From: DAIOEK01 sp036746315
GTDB taxonomy: Bacteria; Chloroflexota; Anaerolineae; Anaerolineales; Anaerolineaceae
Assembly (NCBI GenBank): GCA_036746315.1
Contig: DAIOEK010000026.1
Location: forward strand, 1-37,268
Length of the DNA stretch: 37,268 nt
Direction: 5' to 3'
Below are positions 6,112-13,714 of the stretch, one piece after another. A program made the position numbers and the translations under genes. Under the pieces are notes generated by a model. The model ran no database searches, had not been told where the DNA came from, and saw only the letters and a program-made list of their open reading frames with translations. Numbering within the stretch: the stretch's first letter is position 1; each line of letters begins with the position of its first letter.

Positions 6112-8550
6112 ATGAAATTCGGTTATTTTGATGACGAACATCGCGAGTACATTATCACCCGACCAGACACACCCCTGCCTTGGATGAATTACCTGGGCTG
6201 TGAAGCGTATTTCGGGTTGATTTCGAATACCGCAGGGGGATATTCGTTTTACAAGGATGCCCGGCTGCGCCGGCTAACGCGCTACCGTTACAACAATGCT
6301 CCGCTCGATGCGGGTGGGCGTTACATCTACCTGCGGGATGCCGAAAACGGCAAATACTGGTCTCCCTCCTGGCAGCCCGTCCGTGAACCGTTGGACGAAT
6401 ATACATGCCGGCACGGAATGGGCTATACCACTATTCGCGGCAAAAAAGAGGGCATTGCTGCACAGACGAAATATTTTGTACCGTTGGGCGAGAACCTGGA
6501 AATATGGGAATGTGAAATTGCCAACGAAAGATCCACGGCCGTGGATCTGGACCTGTTCGCCTCGGTGGAATTCTGCCTGTGGGACGCCCTAGACGATGCC
6601 ACCAACTTCCAGCGGAATTATTCGGTGGGCGAGGTGGAGGTTGAGCCGGGGGTGATCTATCACAAGTCTGAATACCGCGAGCGACGCGATCATTATGCCT
6701 ATTTCTCCTCTTCTGCGCCGGTGGTCGGATACGATACGCAGCGCGAGAATTTTCTGGGCGGATACCGGGGATGGGACCACCCCCTGGCGGTGGAGACGGG
6801 AAAGTGCAACAACAGCCTGGCAGTAGGCTGGGCTCCGGTGGGGGTGCACCAGGTGAAGATCCACCTGGTGGCAGGGGCAAAACAAAAAATCATCTTCCTG
6901 CTCGGCTACCAGGAAAATCCGCGTGATCATAAGTTCTCTCCACCGGGCAGCCAGACCATACGCAAGGACGGCGCCCGGGCGAAGATCGAACAATACTCCC
7001 ACCCGGCAACAGTGGAAGAGGCTTTTCTGAAGCTGCAAAAATACTGGGACGGCTTACTGGATACCTGCCACGTGGAAACCCCCGATGTGCACGTCAACCG
7101 TATGGTGAATATCTGGAACGCTTACCAGTGCATGGCTACGTTCAATCTTTCGCGTTCGGCAAGCGGATTCGACACGGGCATCGGTCGCGGCATGGGATTC
7201 CGCGATTCCAATCAGGATCTGCACGGCTTTGTACATATGATCCCGGAGAAGGCGCGCCAGCGGATACTCGACCTGGCATCCACACAGATGGAGAACGGCG
7301 GCGCCTATCATCAATATCAGCCGCTCACCAAGCGCGGCAACAATGACATCGGCTCCAATTTCAACGACGACCCCCTGTGGCTGGTGCTGGCTGCCTCGGC
7401 TTATCTTAAGGAAACGGCGGATTGGGATATTCTGAAAGAGATGGTTCCCTTCGACAGCGATCCGAACAATACCGCGCCACTCTTCGAGCACCTGGAAAGA
7501 AGCCTGCAATACACCCTCGCCCGCCGGGGACCACACGGTTTGCCTTTGATCGGGCGGGCAGATTGGAACGATTGTTTGAATTTGAACTGCTTTTCCAGTG
7601 AGCCGGGACAGTCCTTCCAGACCACGGTGAACCGTGAAGGTAAGATAGCAGAATCGGTTGTGATCGCCGGTCTGTTCATTCTCGCTGCCAAGGAGATGAA
7701 TATCATCGCCCAAAAATATGGCGCCCCAGCGGAGAAGTACCTGCGCGACGCGGCGAACTTTGAGAAGGTCATTTGGGAGGCAGGCTGGGACGGCGAATGG
7801 TTCCGCAGGGCTTACCGGGATGACGGCAAATTGGTGGGATCAAAGGAGTGCGATGAGGGCAAAATCTTCATCGAACCGCAGGGTATTTGTGTGATGGCGG
7901 GGCTGGGAATGGATAACGGACGGGCACAGAAAGCCATGGACAGTGTGGCTGCCCATCTGCTTTCGCGGCACGGACTGGTGCTGCACCAGCCGGCGTATAC
8001 CCATTACCGCCTTGAACTAGGCGAGATCACATCTTATCCGCCCGGGTATAAGGAGAACGCCAGCGTCTTCTGCCACACCAATCCCTGGATAATGATCGCA
8101 GAAACCAACCTGGGGAACGCCGAACGCGCTTTGGATTACTATCTGCGCATCAACCCATCGTATCGGGAGGATATTTCTGAAATTCACCGCTGCGAACCAT
8201 ATATTTATACCCAGATGATCGCCGGAAAAGACGCGCCCTCCCACGGCGAGGCAAAGAACAGCTGGCTTACCGGCGCGGCAGCCTGGAACCAGGTTGCCAT
8301 CACCCAGCATATTCTGGGTGTGCGACCAGATTACGACGGCTTGATCATTCAGCCCTGCATTCCGGCTGACTGGCAGGAATACAAGGTAACCCGCTCCTTC
8401 CGTGGCGTTCAATATGATATTGCCTTCAAGCGCACCGGCAGCGAAAACAACATCCGTCTGACCGTGGACGGTGCAGAAGTGTCGGGAAATCTAATCCCTG
8501 CTCCAAAATCACCGCAAAAAGTGGTGAATGTATTGGTTGAAGTGGGATAG
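6112..8550 (+). CDS. Cellobiose phosphorylase (GH94)
   Basis: Phosphorolysis of cellobiose to alpha-glucose 1-phosphate and glucose in the cytoplasm, saving one ATP over hydrolysis. At 812 residues it matches the length of clostridial cellobiose phosphorylases and resembles them from end to end: MKFGYFDDEHREYIITRPDT, NTAGGYSFYKDARLRRLTRY, NYLGCEAYFGLISN, SGIGRGMGF-type GIGRGMGFRDSNQD, YHQYQPLTKRGNNDIGSNFN. The general acid is the Asp of RADWNDCLNLN (WND, about residue 487). The conserved phosphate-site region near PPGYKENASVFCH and the GEAKNSWLTGAAAWN block are intact. Start supported by GAGGAG 6 nt upstream. No secretion signal. It probably forms one unit with the mutarotase-like gene downstream. 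Other GH94 specificities such as cellodextrin are less likely given the end-to-end similarity, but cannot be excluded. Confidence 0.92.
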   Translation: MKFGYFDDEHREYIITRPDTPLPWMNYLGCEAYFGLISNTAGGYSFYKDARLRRLTRYRYNNAPLDAGGRYIYLRDAENGKYWSPSWQPVREPLDEYTCRHGMGYTTIRGKKEGIAAQTKYFVPLGENLEIWECEIANERSTAVDLDLFASVEFCLWDALDDATNFQRNYSVGEVEVEPGVIYHKSEYRERRDHYAYFSSSAPVVGYDTQRENFLGGYRGWDHPLAVETGKCNNSLAVGWAPVGVHQVKIHLVAGAKQKIIFLLGYQENPRDHKFSPPGSQTIRKDGARAKIEQYSHPATVEEAFLKLQKYWDGLLDTCHVETPDVHVNRMVNIWNAYQCMATFNLSRSASGFDTGIGRGMGFRDSNQDLHGFVHMIPEKARQRILDLASTQMENGGAYHQYQPLTKRGNNDIGSNFNDDPLWLVLAASAYLKETADWDILKEMVPFDSDPNNTAPLFEHLERSLQYTLARRGPHGLPLIGRADWNDCLNLNCFSSEPGQSFQTTVNREGKIAESVVIAGLFILAAKEMNIIAQKYGAPAEKYLRDAANFEKVIWEAGWDGEWFRRAYRDDGKLVGSKECDEGKIFIEPQGICVMAGLGMDNGRAQKAMDSVAAHLLSRHGLVLHQPAYTHYRLELGEITSYPPGYKENASVFCHTNPWIMIAETNLGNAERALDYYLRINPSYREDISEIHRCEPYIYTQMIAGKDAPSHGEAKNSWLTGAAAWNQVAITQHILGVRPDYDGLIIQPCIPADWQEYKVTRSFRGVQYDIAFKRTGSENNIRLTVDGAEVSGNLIPAPKSPQKVVNVLVEVG

Positions 8551-8748
8551 CTCATTGGAACGACAGTACCCCCGTGCTAACCGTGATGCAAAACACGAGT
8601 ATGTGATCACAGGCCCGCGCAATCCCCGCATGAGGATCAAATCTATCGGCAGCAGGCGTTTTGGCGGCTTTGTCGATAACACGGCCTGGCTGAGGTCAGG
8701 CTCGCTGGCAGATAATATTGGCTGATTTTTCTCTTTGATGGAGCTTGT

Positions 8749-9618
8749 ATGAATTATTTTGGAAATCCCTCAGCTACGATTGAGAACCAGTTTTACCGGC
8801 TGGAGTATTTGCAGGAAGCCGGACCGCGCATCGTGCGATTGACGCACAAAGCCAGCGGCTGCAATTTGCTTGCGGAACTGCCCGACTTCAAACTGGATTC
8901 TCCACTGGGTGACTATAAGGTTCTGGGCGGACATCGCTTCTGGGTGGCTCCCGAAACATGGGATACATGTTATCACGCAGACGTCCAAGGCGCACATGCA
9001 TCCGCGGCAGGCCACAGGGTGACGCTGGAACGGGCGGGCGACCCTCCGTTGAATCTCCACAAAGAGCTGTTGGTGGAACTGCAAGAAAACGAACCCGTAG
9101 TGCGGCTGACCCATCTGCTCAGGAATGACGCCCAATCCCCCATCACCTGCGCGTTGTGGGGTATTACCATGCTCAAGCCAGGCGGGACGGCAGTCCTTCC
9201 CCTGCTCCAGGGGACGAATGGTTCTGACGGGTTGACGCCGGACCGGGCGATCACCCTGTGGCCTTACACACACCTGGGTGATGCCCGCCTGGAATTAAGC
9301 GATGAGGTGATCTTTATTCATACCGCCCAAGGAGATACGCCCTTCAAAGTGGGCGCCCGAATACCCGCCGGATGGCTGGCTTATTTACATGAGGGCGTGT
9401 GCTTCGTGAAGAAGGCGAACTTCGACCCCGCGGAGCAATATCCTGATTTTGGCAGCAATCTCGAGGTCTACACCAACGGGACATTTATCGAGTTGGAAAC
9501 CCTGAGCGGATTACATACCCTGCATCCGGGAGTGAGTGCCAGGCACGTGGAAGAGTGGCGGATGTTTCCGCACGATGGTACAGCCCGGGATCTATTTACA
9601 AAACTGAACCACGCCTGA
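8749..9618 (+). CDS. DUF4380 / aldose-1-epimerase-like protein
   Basis: A 289-residue cytoplasmic protein that I assign to the galactose-mutarotase-like superfamily. It has the expected beta-rich layout, an opening IENQFYRLEYLQEAGPRIVRL, GHRFWVAPETWD near residue 65, and the C-terminal segment GTFIELETLSGLHTLHPG followed by VEEWRMF. DUF4380 proteins are uncharacterised relatives of aldose 1-epimerase. Placed after cellobiose phosphorylase, it might interconvert anomers of the sugars released or act on a related glucoside; this is inference. Start supported by GATGGAG 5 nt upstream. The 198-nt gap after the phosphorylase gene contains no gene or clear terminator. A terminator follows the stop. 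Confidence 0.7.
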   Translation: MNYFGNPSATIENQFYRLEYLQEAGPRIVRLTHKASGCNLLAELPDFKLDSPLGDYKVLGGHRFWVAPETWDTCYHADVQGAHASAAGHRVTLERAGDPPLNLHKELLVELQENEPVVRLTHLLRNDAQSPITCALWGITMLKPGGTAVLPLLQGTNGSDGLTPDRAITLWPYTHLGDARLELSDEVIFIHTAQGDTPFKVGARIPAGWLAYLHEGVCFVKKANFDPAEQYPDFGSNLEVYTNGTFIELETLSGLHTLHPGVSARHVEEWRMFPHDGTARDLFTKLNHA

Positions 9619-9643
9619 GTCTGTAAAACACAGTTAATGGCAG

Positions 9644-9683
9644 AGAACTTGCATATGAAACGTATGCAAGTTCTATTTTGTTT
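9644..9683 (+). terminator. Intrinsic terminator after the DUF4380 gene
   Basis: Perfect 12-bp stem, AGAACTTGCATA (9644-9655) with TATGCAAGTTCT (9663-9674), 7-nt loop, then ATTTTGTTT. It ends the cellobiose unit, 26 nt after the stop codon. Confidence 0.75.
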
Positions 9684-9705
9684 TACCCTCTCAGGGAGAA
9701 TGACT

Positions 9706-10737
9706 ATGTTAAGCAAACTGAAAAAATTCTTTATTGGATTAATCCTCGCCGCGCTGGCTCTTTCCAGCTGCACCCGGGCGGTTCCGACGGAGAACTCCAG
9801 CCTGGACAAGTCAGCCACAAAGGAAAAGAAAAGCTGGTTTGGCGCAGGATTATTCAAACCGAAGACAACCCCCACCCCACCCGGCGATTATGTGATGACC
9901 ATCGATGTGGAAGGTGAAACGATTGAAGCCGCAGTGACGCGCAGTTATACGCTGCATGTTCCCGTCTCTTACACCGGAGACGACCCGGTGCCGTTGTTCA
10001 TCGCTATCCCCGACAGCGGTATGACCGGCAAGAAGTTCGAAAAAGCGGCGGCTCTTACCCAGTACACGGATGGCGGAGTGGGCAGCATTCTGGTTTTGCC
10101 GGATGCGTATGGCGAGAAGCTCGCCTGGAATAACGGCATTCAGACCGGCAGCGGCGCGAACGACATCCTTTTCATTCAGACGCTGATCACCAGGCTGCAA
10201 GAAATCCATAACATCGACCCGCACCGGATATACCTGATCGGATTCGGACAGGGAGGAATCCTTGCCTATCAGGCTGCCGCAACAATGGCAAATGAAGTGG
10301 CGGGCGTCGGCGTGGTGGGCGCCTCGGTAGGTTATCGCGCCGAAAAGGGTGCAGACCCGACCATGATCCAGCCGAATATTGCTCCTGTATCTGTGATCAT
10401 GATCCACGGCCTGCGCGACGAGGTCATCCCGTTCAGCCTGGGCAAGAATGCCAAGAAAAATGACGCCGGATATCAGACCTTCGACCAGAGCGAAGCGTAC
10501 TGGGTGAAAGCGCTTGGCTGTGAAGGCAGCCCCAAGGTCAAGATCACCCGTAACGAGCACATCATCCGGCACGCCTGGGAAGGGTGCAACGGCGGGAGCA
10601 GCCTGCAATCCATCTCGATCAACACCGGAACGCACACCTGGTTCCAGAGTGTAAAGGCGACCGAATCAAAGAAACCTTCCATCTCTGCATCCGAAGCCAT
10701 TTTCTCGTTCCTGATGGCAAACCCCAAACCGGAATAG
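9706..10737 (+). CDS. Lipoprotein of the LpqC/feruloyl esterase-like hydrolase fold, nucleophile missing
   Basis: A 343-residue predicted lipoprotein. The signal peptide MLSKLKKFFIGLILAALAL ends in a lipobox LSSC, followed by a Ser/Thr/Pro-rich linker. The rest resembles extracellular PHB-depolymerase/feruloyl esterase-type alpha/beta hydrolases: YTLHVPVSYTGDDPVPLFIA, ILVLPDAYGEKLAWN, DPHRIYLIGFGQGGILAYQ, MIHGLRDEVIPF and NTGTHTW. The nucleophile elbow normally reads G-x-S-x-G-G, but here it is GFGQGG with Gly181 in place of serine. The acid Asp238 and His310 are retained. It should therefore be catalytically dead or use another mechanism, perhaps as a surface carbohydrate or ester binder. 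Start chosen at 9706, 7 nt after GGGAG; upstream ATG codons do not precede a proper signal peptide. Confidence 0.75.
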   Translation: MLSKLKKFFIGLILAALALSSCTRAVPTENSSLDKSATKEKKSWFGAGLFKPKTTPTPPGDYVMTIDVEGETIEAAVTRSYTLHVPVSYTGDDPVPLFIAIPDSGMTGKKFEKAAALTQYTDGGVGSILVLPDAYGEKLAWNNGIQTGSGANDILFIQTLITRLQEIHNIDPHRIYLIGFGQGGILAYQAAATMANEVAGVGVVGASVGYRAEKGADPTMIQPNIAPVSVIMIHGLRDEVIPFSLGKNAKKNDAGYQTFDQSEAYWVKALGCEGSPKVKITRNEHIIRHAWEGCNGGSSLQSISINTGTHTWFQSVKATESKKPSISASEAIFSFLMANPKPE

Positions 10738-10753
10738 GTATAACAGCAATAAG

Positions 10754-10782
10754 AAGACCCTCTCAAAGGGTCTTTTTATTTT
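10754..10782 (+). terminator. Intrinsic terminator after the lipoprotein gene
   Basis: AAGACCCT (10754-10761) pairs with AGGGTCTT (10767-10774) around a 5-nt loop, followed by TTTATTTT. Textbook form, 16 nt after the stop codon. Confidence 0.85.
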
Positions 10783-10823
10783 AACTACTCCGCGATTCTC
10801 GTTATAGAAAAACCATAAATATC

Positions 10824-10829
10824 TATAAT
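10824..10829 (+). promoter_or_regulatory. -10 box of the Lrp/AsnC gene
   Basis: TATAAT in an AT-rich stretch, with transcription expected near 10836 and a short leader carrying GGGATG ahead of the ATG at 10862. No good -35 is visible. Confidence 0.45.
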
Positions 10830-10861
10830 CATTGTTGTATTTGAAAGTATATGGGATGATT

Positions 10862-11344
10862 ATGTCGAAAATAGACAATACTGACAGAAAAATATCCGAT
10901 TTATTAATTCAGGATGGACGAATGTCTTGTGTGGAAATTGCCCGCCGCCTCGGTAATATTACCGAGCGGGCGGTTCGTTATCGAATCAACCGGCTGATCA
11001 AGAATGGAATTATCGACATCCGGGGAAATGTGAACGCCCGCAATTTGGGGTTCAGCGTATTCGCCGATGTCTTTATTGAGGTTGAACCCGGATTGATTTT
11101 GGATGTGGCGCGAAAGATTGCCGAATTCGAAACCGTCAGTTATGTGGCTTGCGCAACCGAGGAAAGAGACATCCGTGTGCAAATCTTTGCGCGGTCAAAC
11201 GAAGAACTGTATATCTTTGTAACGGATGTGATTAGCAAGATCAACGGCGTTCGGAAGACTCGCATCTCATTTGTACCCATCATCATCAAGGATGATCATC
11301 ACTGGCAGATCCCTTCCATTTGCATAAAGCCCTCCACTGACTAG
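10862..11344 (+). CDS. Lrp/AsnC family transcriptional regulator
   Basis: A 160-residue protein with an N-terminal winged helix-turn-helix (IDNTDRKISDLLIQDGRMSC, EIARRLGNITERAVRYRINR, LIKNGIIDIRG) and a C-terminal RAM-type alpha/beta sandwich that in this family binds an amino acid or related effector and drives oligomerisation. The domain order and length are typical. The start at 10862 is supported by the GGGATG motif upstream; in-frame TTG 10832 and ATG 10856 lie closer to the -10 box. It stands 100 nt before the acylating aldehyde dehydrogenase gene in the same direction, so regulation of that gene is plausible but unproven. Confidence 0.88.
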   Translation: MSKIDNTDRKISDLLIQDGRMSCVEIARRLGNITERAVRYRINRLIKNGIIDIRGNVNARNLGFSVFADVFIEVEPGLILDVARKIAEFETVSYVACATEERDIRVQIFARSNEELYIFVTDVISKINGVRKTRISFVPIIIKDDHHWQIPSICIKPSTD

Positions 11345-11360
11345 AAGGCTTTACTTTATA
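11325..11360 (+). terminator. Weak terminator candidate at the end of the Lrp gene
   Basis: TAAAGCC (11325-11331) pairs with GGCTTTA (11347-11353) across a long loop that includes the stop codon, followed by CTTTATAT. The stem is only 7 bp and the T tract is poor. Confidence 0.35.
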
Positions 11361-11444
11361 TCTTAATTTATTGCTATCACCCCAAATTCTTTGAAAGCAG
11401 CAGTAAAATAAGGCAGAGATTTGAATAACTATTGGAGGAATCAG

Positions 11445-12830
11445 ATGACTGATAACTTACAGGAAATGATGGCAAAAGCCAGAGCAGCCCAGAAAGTGAT
11501 TGAGTTCTGGGATCAGGAAAAAGTGGACGAAATGGTTTTGGCTGCCGGTTGGGAAGGCTATAAAAAAGAAACCGCTGAAGAAGTTGCACGCCTGGCAGTG
11601 GATGAGACCGGACTGGGCGTATACCAGGATAAGTTGCTAAAGCATCAGAAGAAAACGTTGGGGGTGCTTCGTGATCTAAAAGAGGCAAAGACCGTAGGCG
11701 TGATCGAACGCAACGAAGCCAAAGGTCTGGTGAAGATCGCCAAACCGGTGGGCGTAATCGGCGCCATCACCCCCATGACCAATGCATCCTCCACCATGAC
11801 CTGCAACGGTCTGCCGATCTTGAAGACCCGCAATGCGGTCATCTTCTGCCCGCATCCCAAAGCCAAGAAGACCTGCGCCAGCATCTGCGAACACATGCGC
11901 GATGGTCTGCGCAAAGTGGGCGCACCGGTGGACCTGATCCAATATATTGAAGAACCGACCATGGAGCTTTCCCAGCAGTTGATGAGCATTGTTGACCTGG
12001 TGCTGGCAACCGGCGGCGCCGGTGTGGTCAAGGTGGCTTACTCCAGCGGGAAGCCAGCGTATGGTGTGGGCGCGGGTAACGTGACCATGATTGTGGATGA
12101 GACGGCCGATATTGACGATGCAGCCAAGAAGATCTTCCTCGGAAAGACCTTTGATAACGCCACCTCCTGTTCGTCTGAGAACAACGTCATTATTCACGAA
12201 TCCGTTTTCGAGAAAACACTTGCCGGATTGAAATCACATGGCGGTTACCTGGTGACCGGAGAAGACCGCGCCAAGCTCAAAGCAACCATGTGGCCGGATG
12301 GCACCCACTTGAATGGGAAAATCGTTGCCAAGAGCGTGAAGGTGCTTGCCGGGGAAGCCGGAATTACCGTGCCCGAAGGGACCACCTTCTTGATGGTGAT
12401 GGGAGAAAAGATCGGACCTGAAGACATGTTCTCGGCGGAGAAGCTCTCTCTGGTATTGACCCTGTGGAAGTACGCCGATTTCAGCAAAGCCGTACAGATG
12501 GTGGTCGACATCACCGCTTTCAGCGGTTACGGGCACTCCTGTGGTATTCATTCCACCAATGACGAACACATCCTGGAGCTGGCAACGAAAGCCAAGGTCA
12601 GCCGCATGATGGTACGTCAGCCGCAATGCTACGGCAACAGCGGCGACTGGGTGAACGGTATGCCATTTGGCTTAACCCTCGGCTGCGGTACCTGGGGGGG
12701 TAACATCACCACGGAAAACGTCAGTTGGAAACATTTTATGAATGTGACCTGGGTGGCGTACCCGATCCCGCCGGTCATCCCCGACCCTGAAGAAATGTTC
12801 GCACCGCATTTCAAAAAATTCGGTCGCTAA
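11445..12830 (+). CDS. CoA-acylating aldehyde dehydrogenase (EutE/AdhE-N/SauS type)
   Basis: A 461-residue enzyme that should oxidise an aldehyde to its acyl-CoA with NAD(P) and CoA, or run in reverse. It has the family layout without an alcohol dehydrogenase domain: KPVGVIGAITPMTNASSTMT, RNAVIFCPHPKAKKT, LATGGAGVVKVAYSSGKPA, GVGAGNVTMIVDETADIDDA, and the catalytic cysteine in FDNATSCSSENNVI. The ending TLGCGTWGGNITTENVSWKH is the usual C-terminal signature. From memory it looks closer to sulfoacetaldehyde dehydrogenase (SauS) and AdhE N-domains than to EutE, but substrate cannot be decided from sequence alone; acetaldehyde, propionaldehyde and sulfoacetaldehyde remain open. No microcompartment targeting extension is seen. 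Start fixed by GGAGG 6 nt upstream. It is monocistronic, closed by a strong terminator. Confidence 0.82.
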   Translation: MTDNLQEMMAKARAAQKVIEFWDQEKVDEMVLAAGWEGYKKETAEEVARLAVDETGLGVYQDKLLKHQKKTLGVLRDLKEAKTVGVIERNEAKGLVKIAKPVGVIGAITPMTNASSTMTCNGLPILKTRNAVIFCPHPKAKKTCASICEHMRDGLRKVGAPVDLIQYIEEPTMELSQQLMSIVDLVLATGGAGVVKVAYSSGKPAYGVGAGNVTMIVDETADIDDAAKKIFLGKTFDNATSCSSENNVIIHESVFEKTLAGLKSHGGYLVTGEDRAKLKATMWPDGTHLNGKIVAKSVKVLAGEAGITVPEGTTFLMVMGEKIGPEDMFSAEKLSLVLTLWKYADFSKAVQMVVDITAFSGYGHSCGIHSTNDEHILELATKAKVSRMMVRQPQCYGNSGDWVNGMPFGLTLGCGTWGGNITTENVSWKHFMNVTWVAYPIPPVIPDPEEMFAPHFKKFGR

Positions 12831-12850
12831 ACAAACCAGCCAAGTTGACG

Positions 12851-12877
12851 AGCCGCCTGGAGACAGGCGGCTTTTTC
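12851..12877 (+). terminator. Intrinsic terminator after the aldehyde dehydrogenase gene
   Basis: AGCCGCCTG (12851-12859), loop GAGA, CAGGCGGCT (12864-12872), then TTTT. A strong GC-rich stem 21 nt after the stop. Confidence 0.88.
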
Positions 12878-12894
12878 GACCCACAGCGCACCTA

Positions 12895-12923
12895 TTGAAA
12901 TGAAATGTTCTTTCTTGGATAAT
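12895..12923 (+). promoter_or_regulatory. Promoter of the DinB-TPR gene
   Basis: TTGAAA (12895-12900), 17-nt spacer, GATAAT (12918-12923). Each hexamer is one base off consensus. The leader is short and holds the GGAGG site. Confidence 0.65.
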
Positions 12924-12944
12924 GATAAAAACCGGAGGAAAAAC

Positions 12945-13664
12945 ATGGAACGAAAAAAGACCATTATCCGTCTGATCAATTACACCTGGAATGAGGTACA
13001 GGAATTCACAGCCACCGTTCCGTCTGCCGACAGGGAAAAAGAGAGCCTGCCTGACGACTGGTCGGCAAAAGATCACCTGGCACATCTGGCTCACTGGCAG
13101 ATCCATTTCAATGACCAGTTATCCCGGAAGATAAAATCGGATGACCCGATCACCGACCTGGATAAAGAAAATTTGCGGATCTACAATCTGCACAAGAACA
13201 AGTCGTGGCAGGAAGTGATGGACATGGTTGATGATGCCTGCCAGGGATTTACCAGGCATGTAAAGGCGATGAGTGAAGACGACCTCAATTCCGTTGAGAT
13301 CATCACGGCGATTTCCAATCGACCGCTCTGGCGGACGATCATGGGCAATACCATTGTTCACGCACTGAGCCACCTAAGCATGCTGTACAGCGGCGCAGGG
13401 GATACGGATAAAGCCGTATCCATTCAGGAGCGGATTCTAGACGACATGCAATCGCTGGACGAATCACCCCGGTGGCGGGGGACGAATATCTACAATCTCG
13501 CCTGCGCTTATGCCCTGGCGGATAAAAAAGAAAAAGCCATGTACTACCTGAAGGAATCGTTGTCGATCAACCCTGAACTGTCATCCTGGGCAAGCCAAGA
13601 CCCGGATCTGGAAACACTCAGGGGATTGCCTGAATACCGGCAGCTATTTCCACCAACCGAGTGA
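12945..13664 (+). CDS. DinB-like four-helix protein fused to a TPR-like C-terminus
   Basis: A 239-residue cytoplasmic protein. The first 145 or so residues look like a DinB/DfsB-type helical bundle: KTIIRLINYTWNEVQEFTAT, LPDDWSAKDHLAHLAHWQIH with the first candidate metal-site histidines, and NTIVHALSHLSMLY with the later ones. The last 70 residues read as a tetratricopeptide-type hairpin, NIYNLACAYALADKKEKAMY and YLKESLSINPELSSWASQDP, ending DLETLRGLPEYRQLF, a tail often seen after TPRs. DinB-like proteins are often metal-binding thiol-dependent transferases, but many have no known activity. Start fixed by GGAGG 6 nt upstream; an in-frame ATG at 12900 lies inside the promoter. Function unknown. 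Confidence 0.75.
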   Translation: MERKKTIIRLINYTWNEVQEFTATVPSADREKESLPDDWSAKDHLAHLAHWQIHFNDQLSRKIKSDDPITDLDKENLRIYNLHKNKSWQEVMDMVDDACQGFTRHVKAMSEDDLNSVEIITAISNRPLWRTIMGNTIVHALSHLSMLYSGAGDTDKAVSIQERILDDMQSLDESPRWRGTNIYNLACAYALADKKEKAMYYLKESLSINPELSSWASQDPDLETLRGLPEYRQLFPPTE

Positions 13665-13714
13665 TTTGCCGATAGTGGGTCTGTAAAAACGCGTTATGAT
13701 AGATTGCAGGGCGG

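Noticed and set aside
7054..7713. Minus-strand frame of 219 codons inside the cellobiose phosphorylase gene
   Set aside because: Antisense shadow of a gene with end-to-end family similarity.
8528..8725. 65-codon frame between the cellobiose phosphorylase and DUF4380 genes
   Set aside because: It starts inside the upstream gene in another frame, has no ribosome binding site and resembles nothing known; the gap is treated as non-coding.
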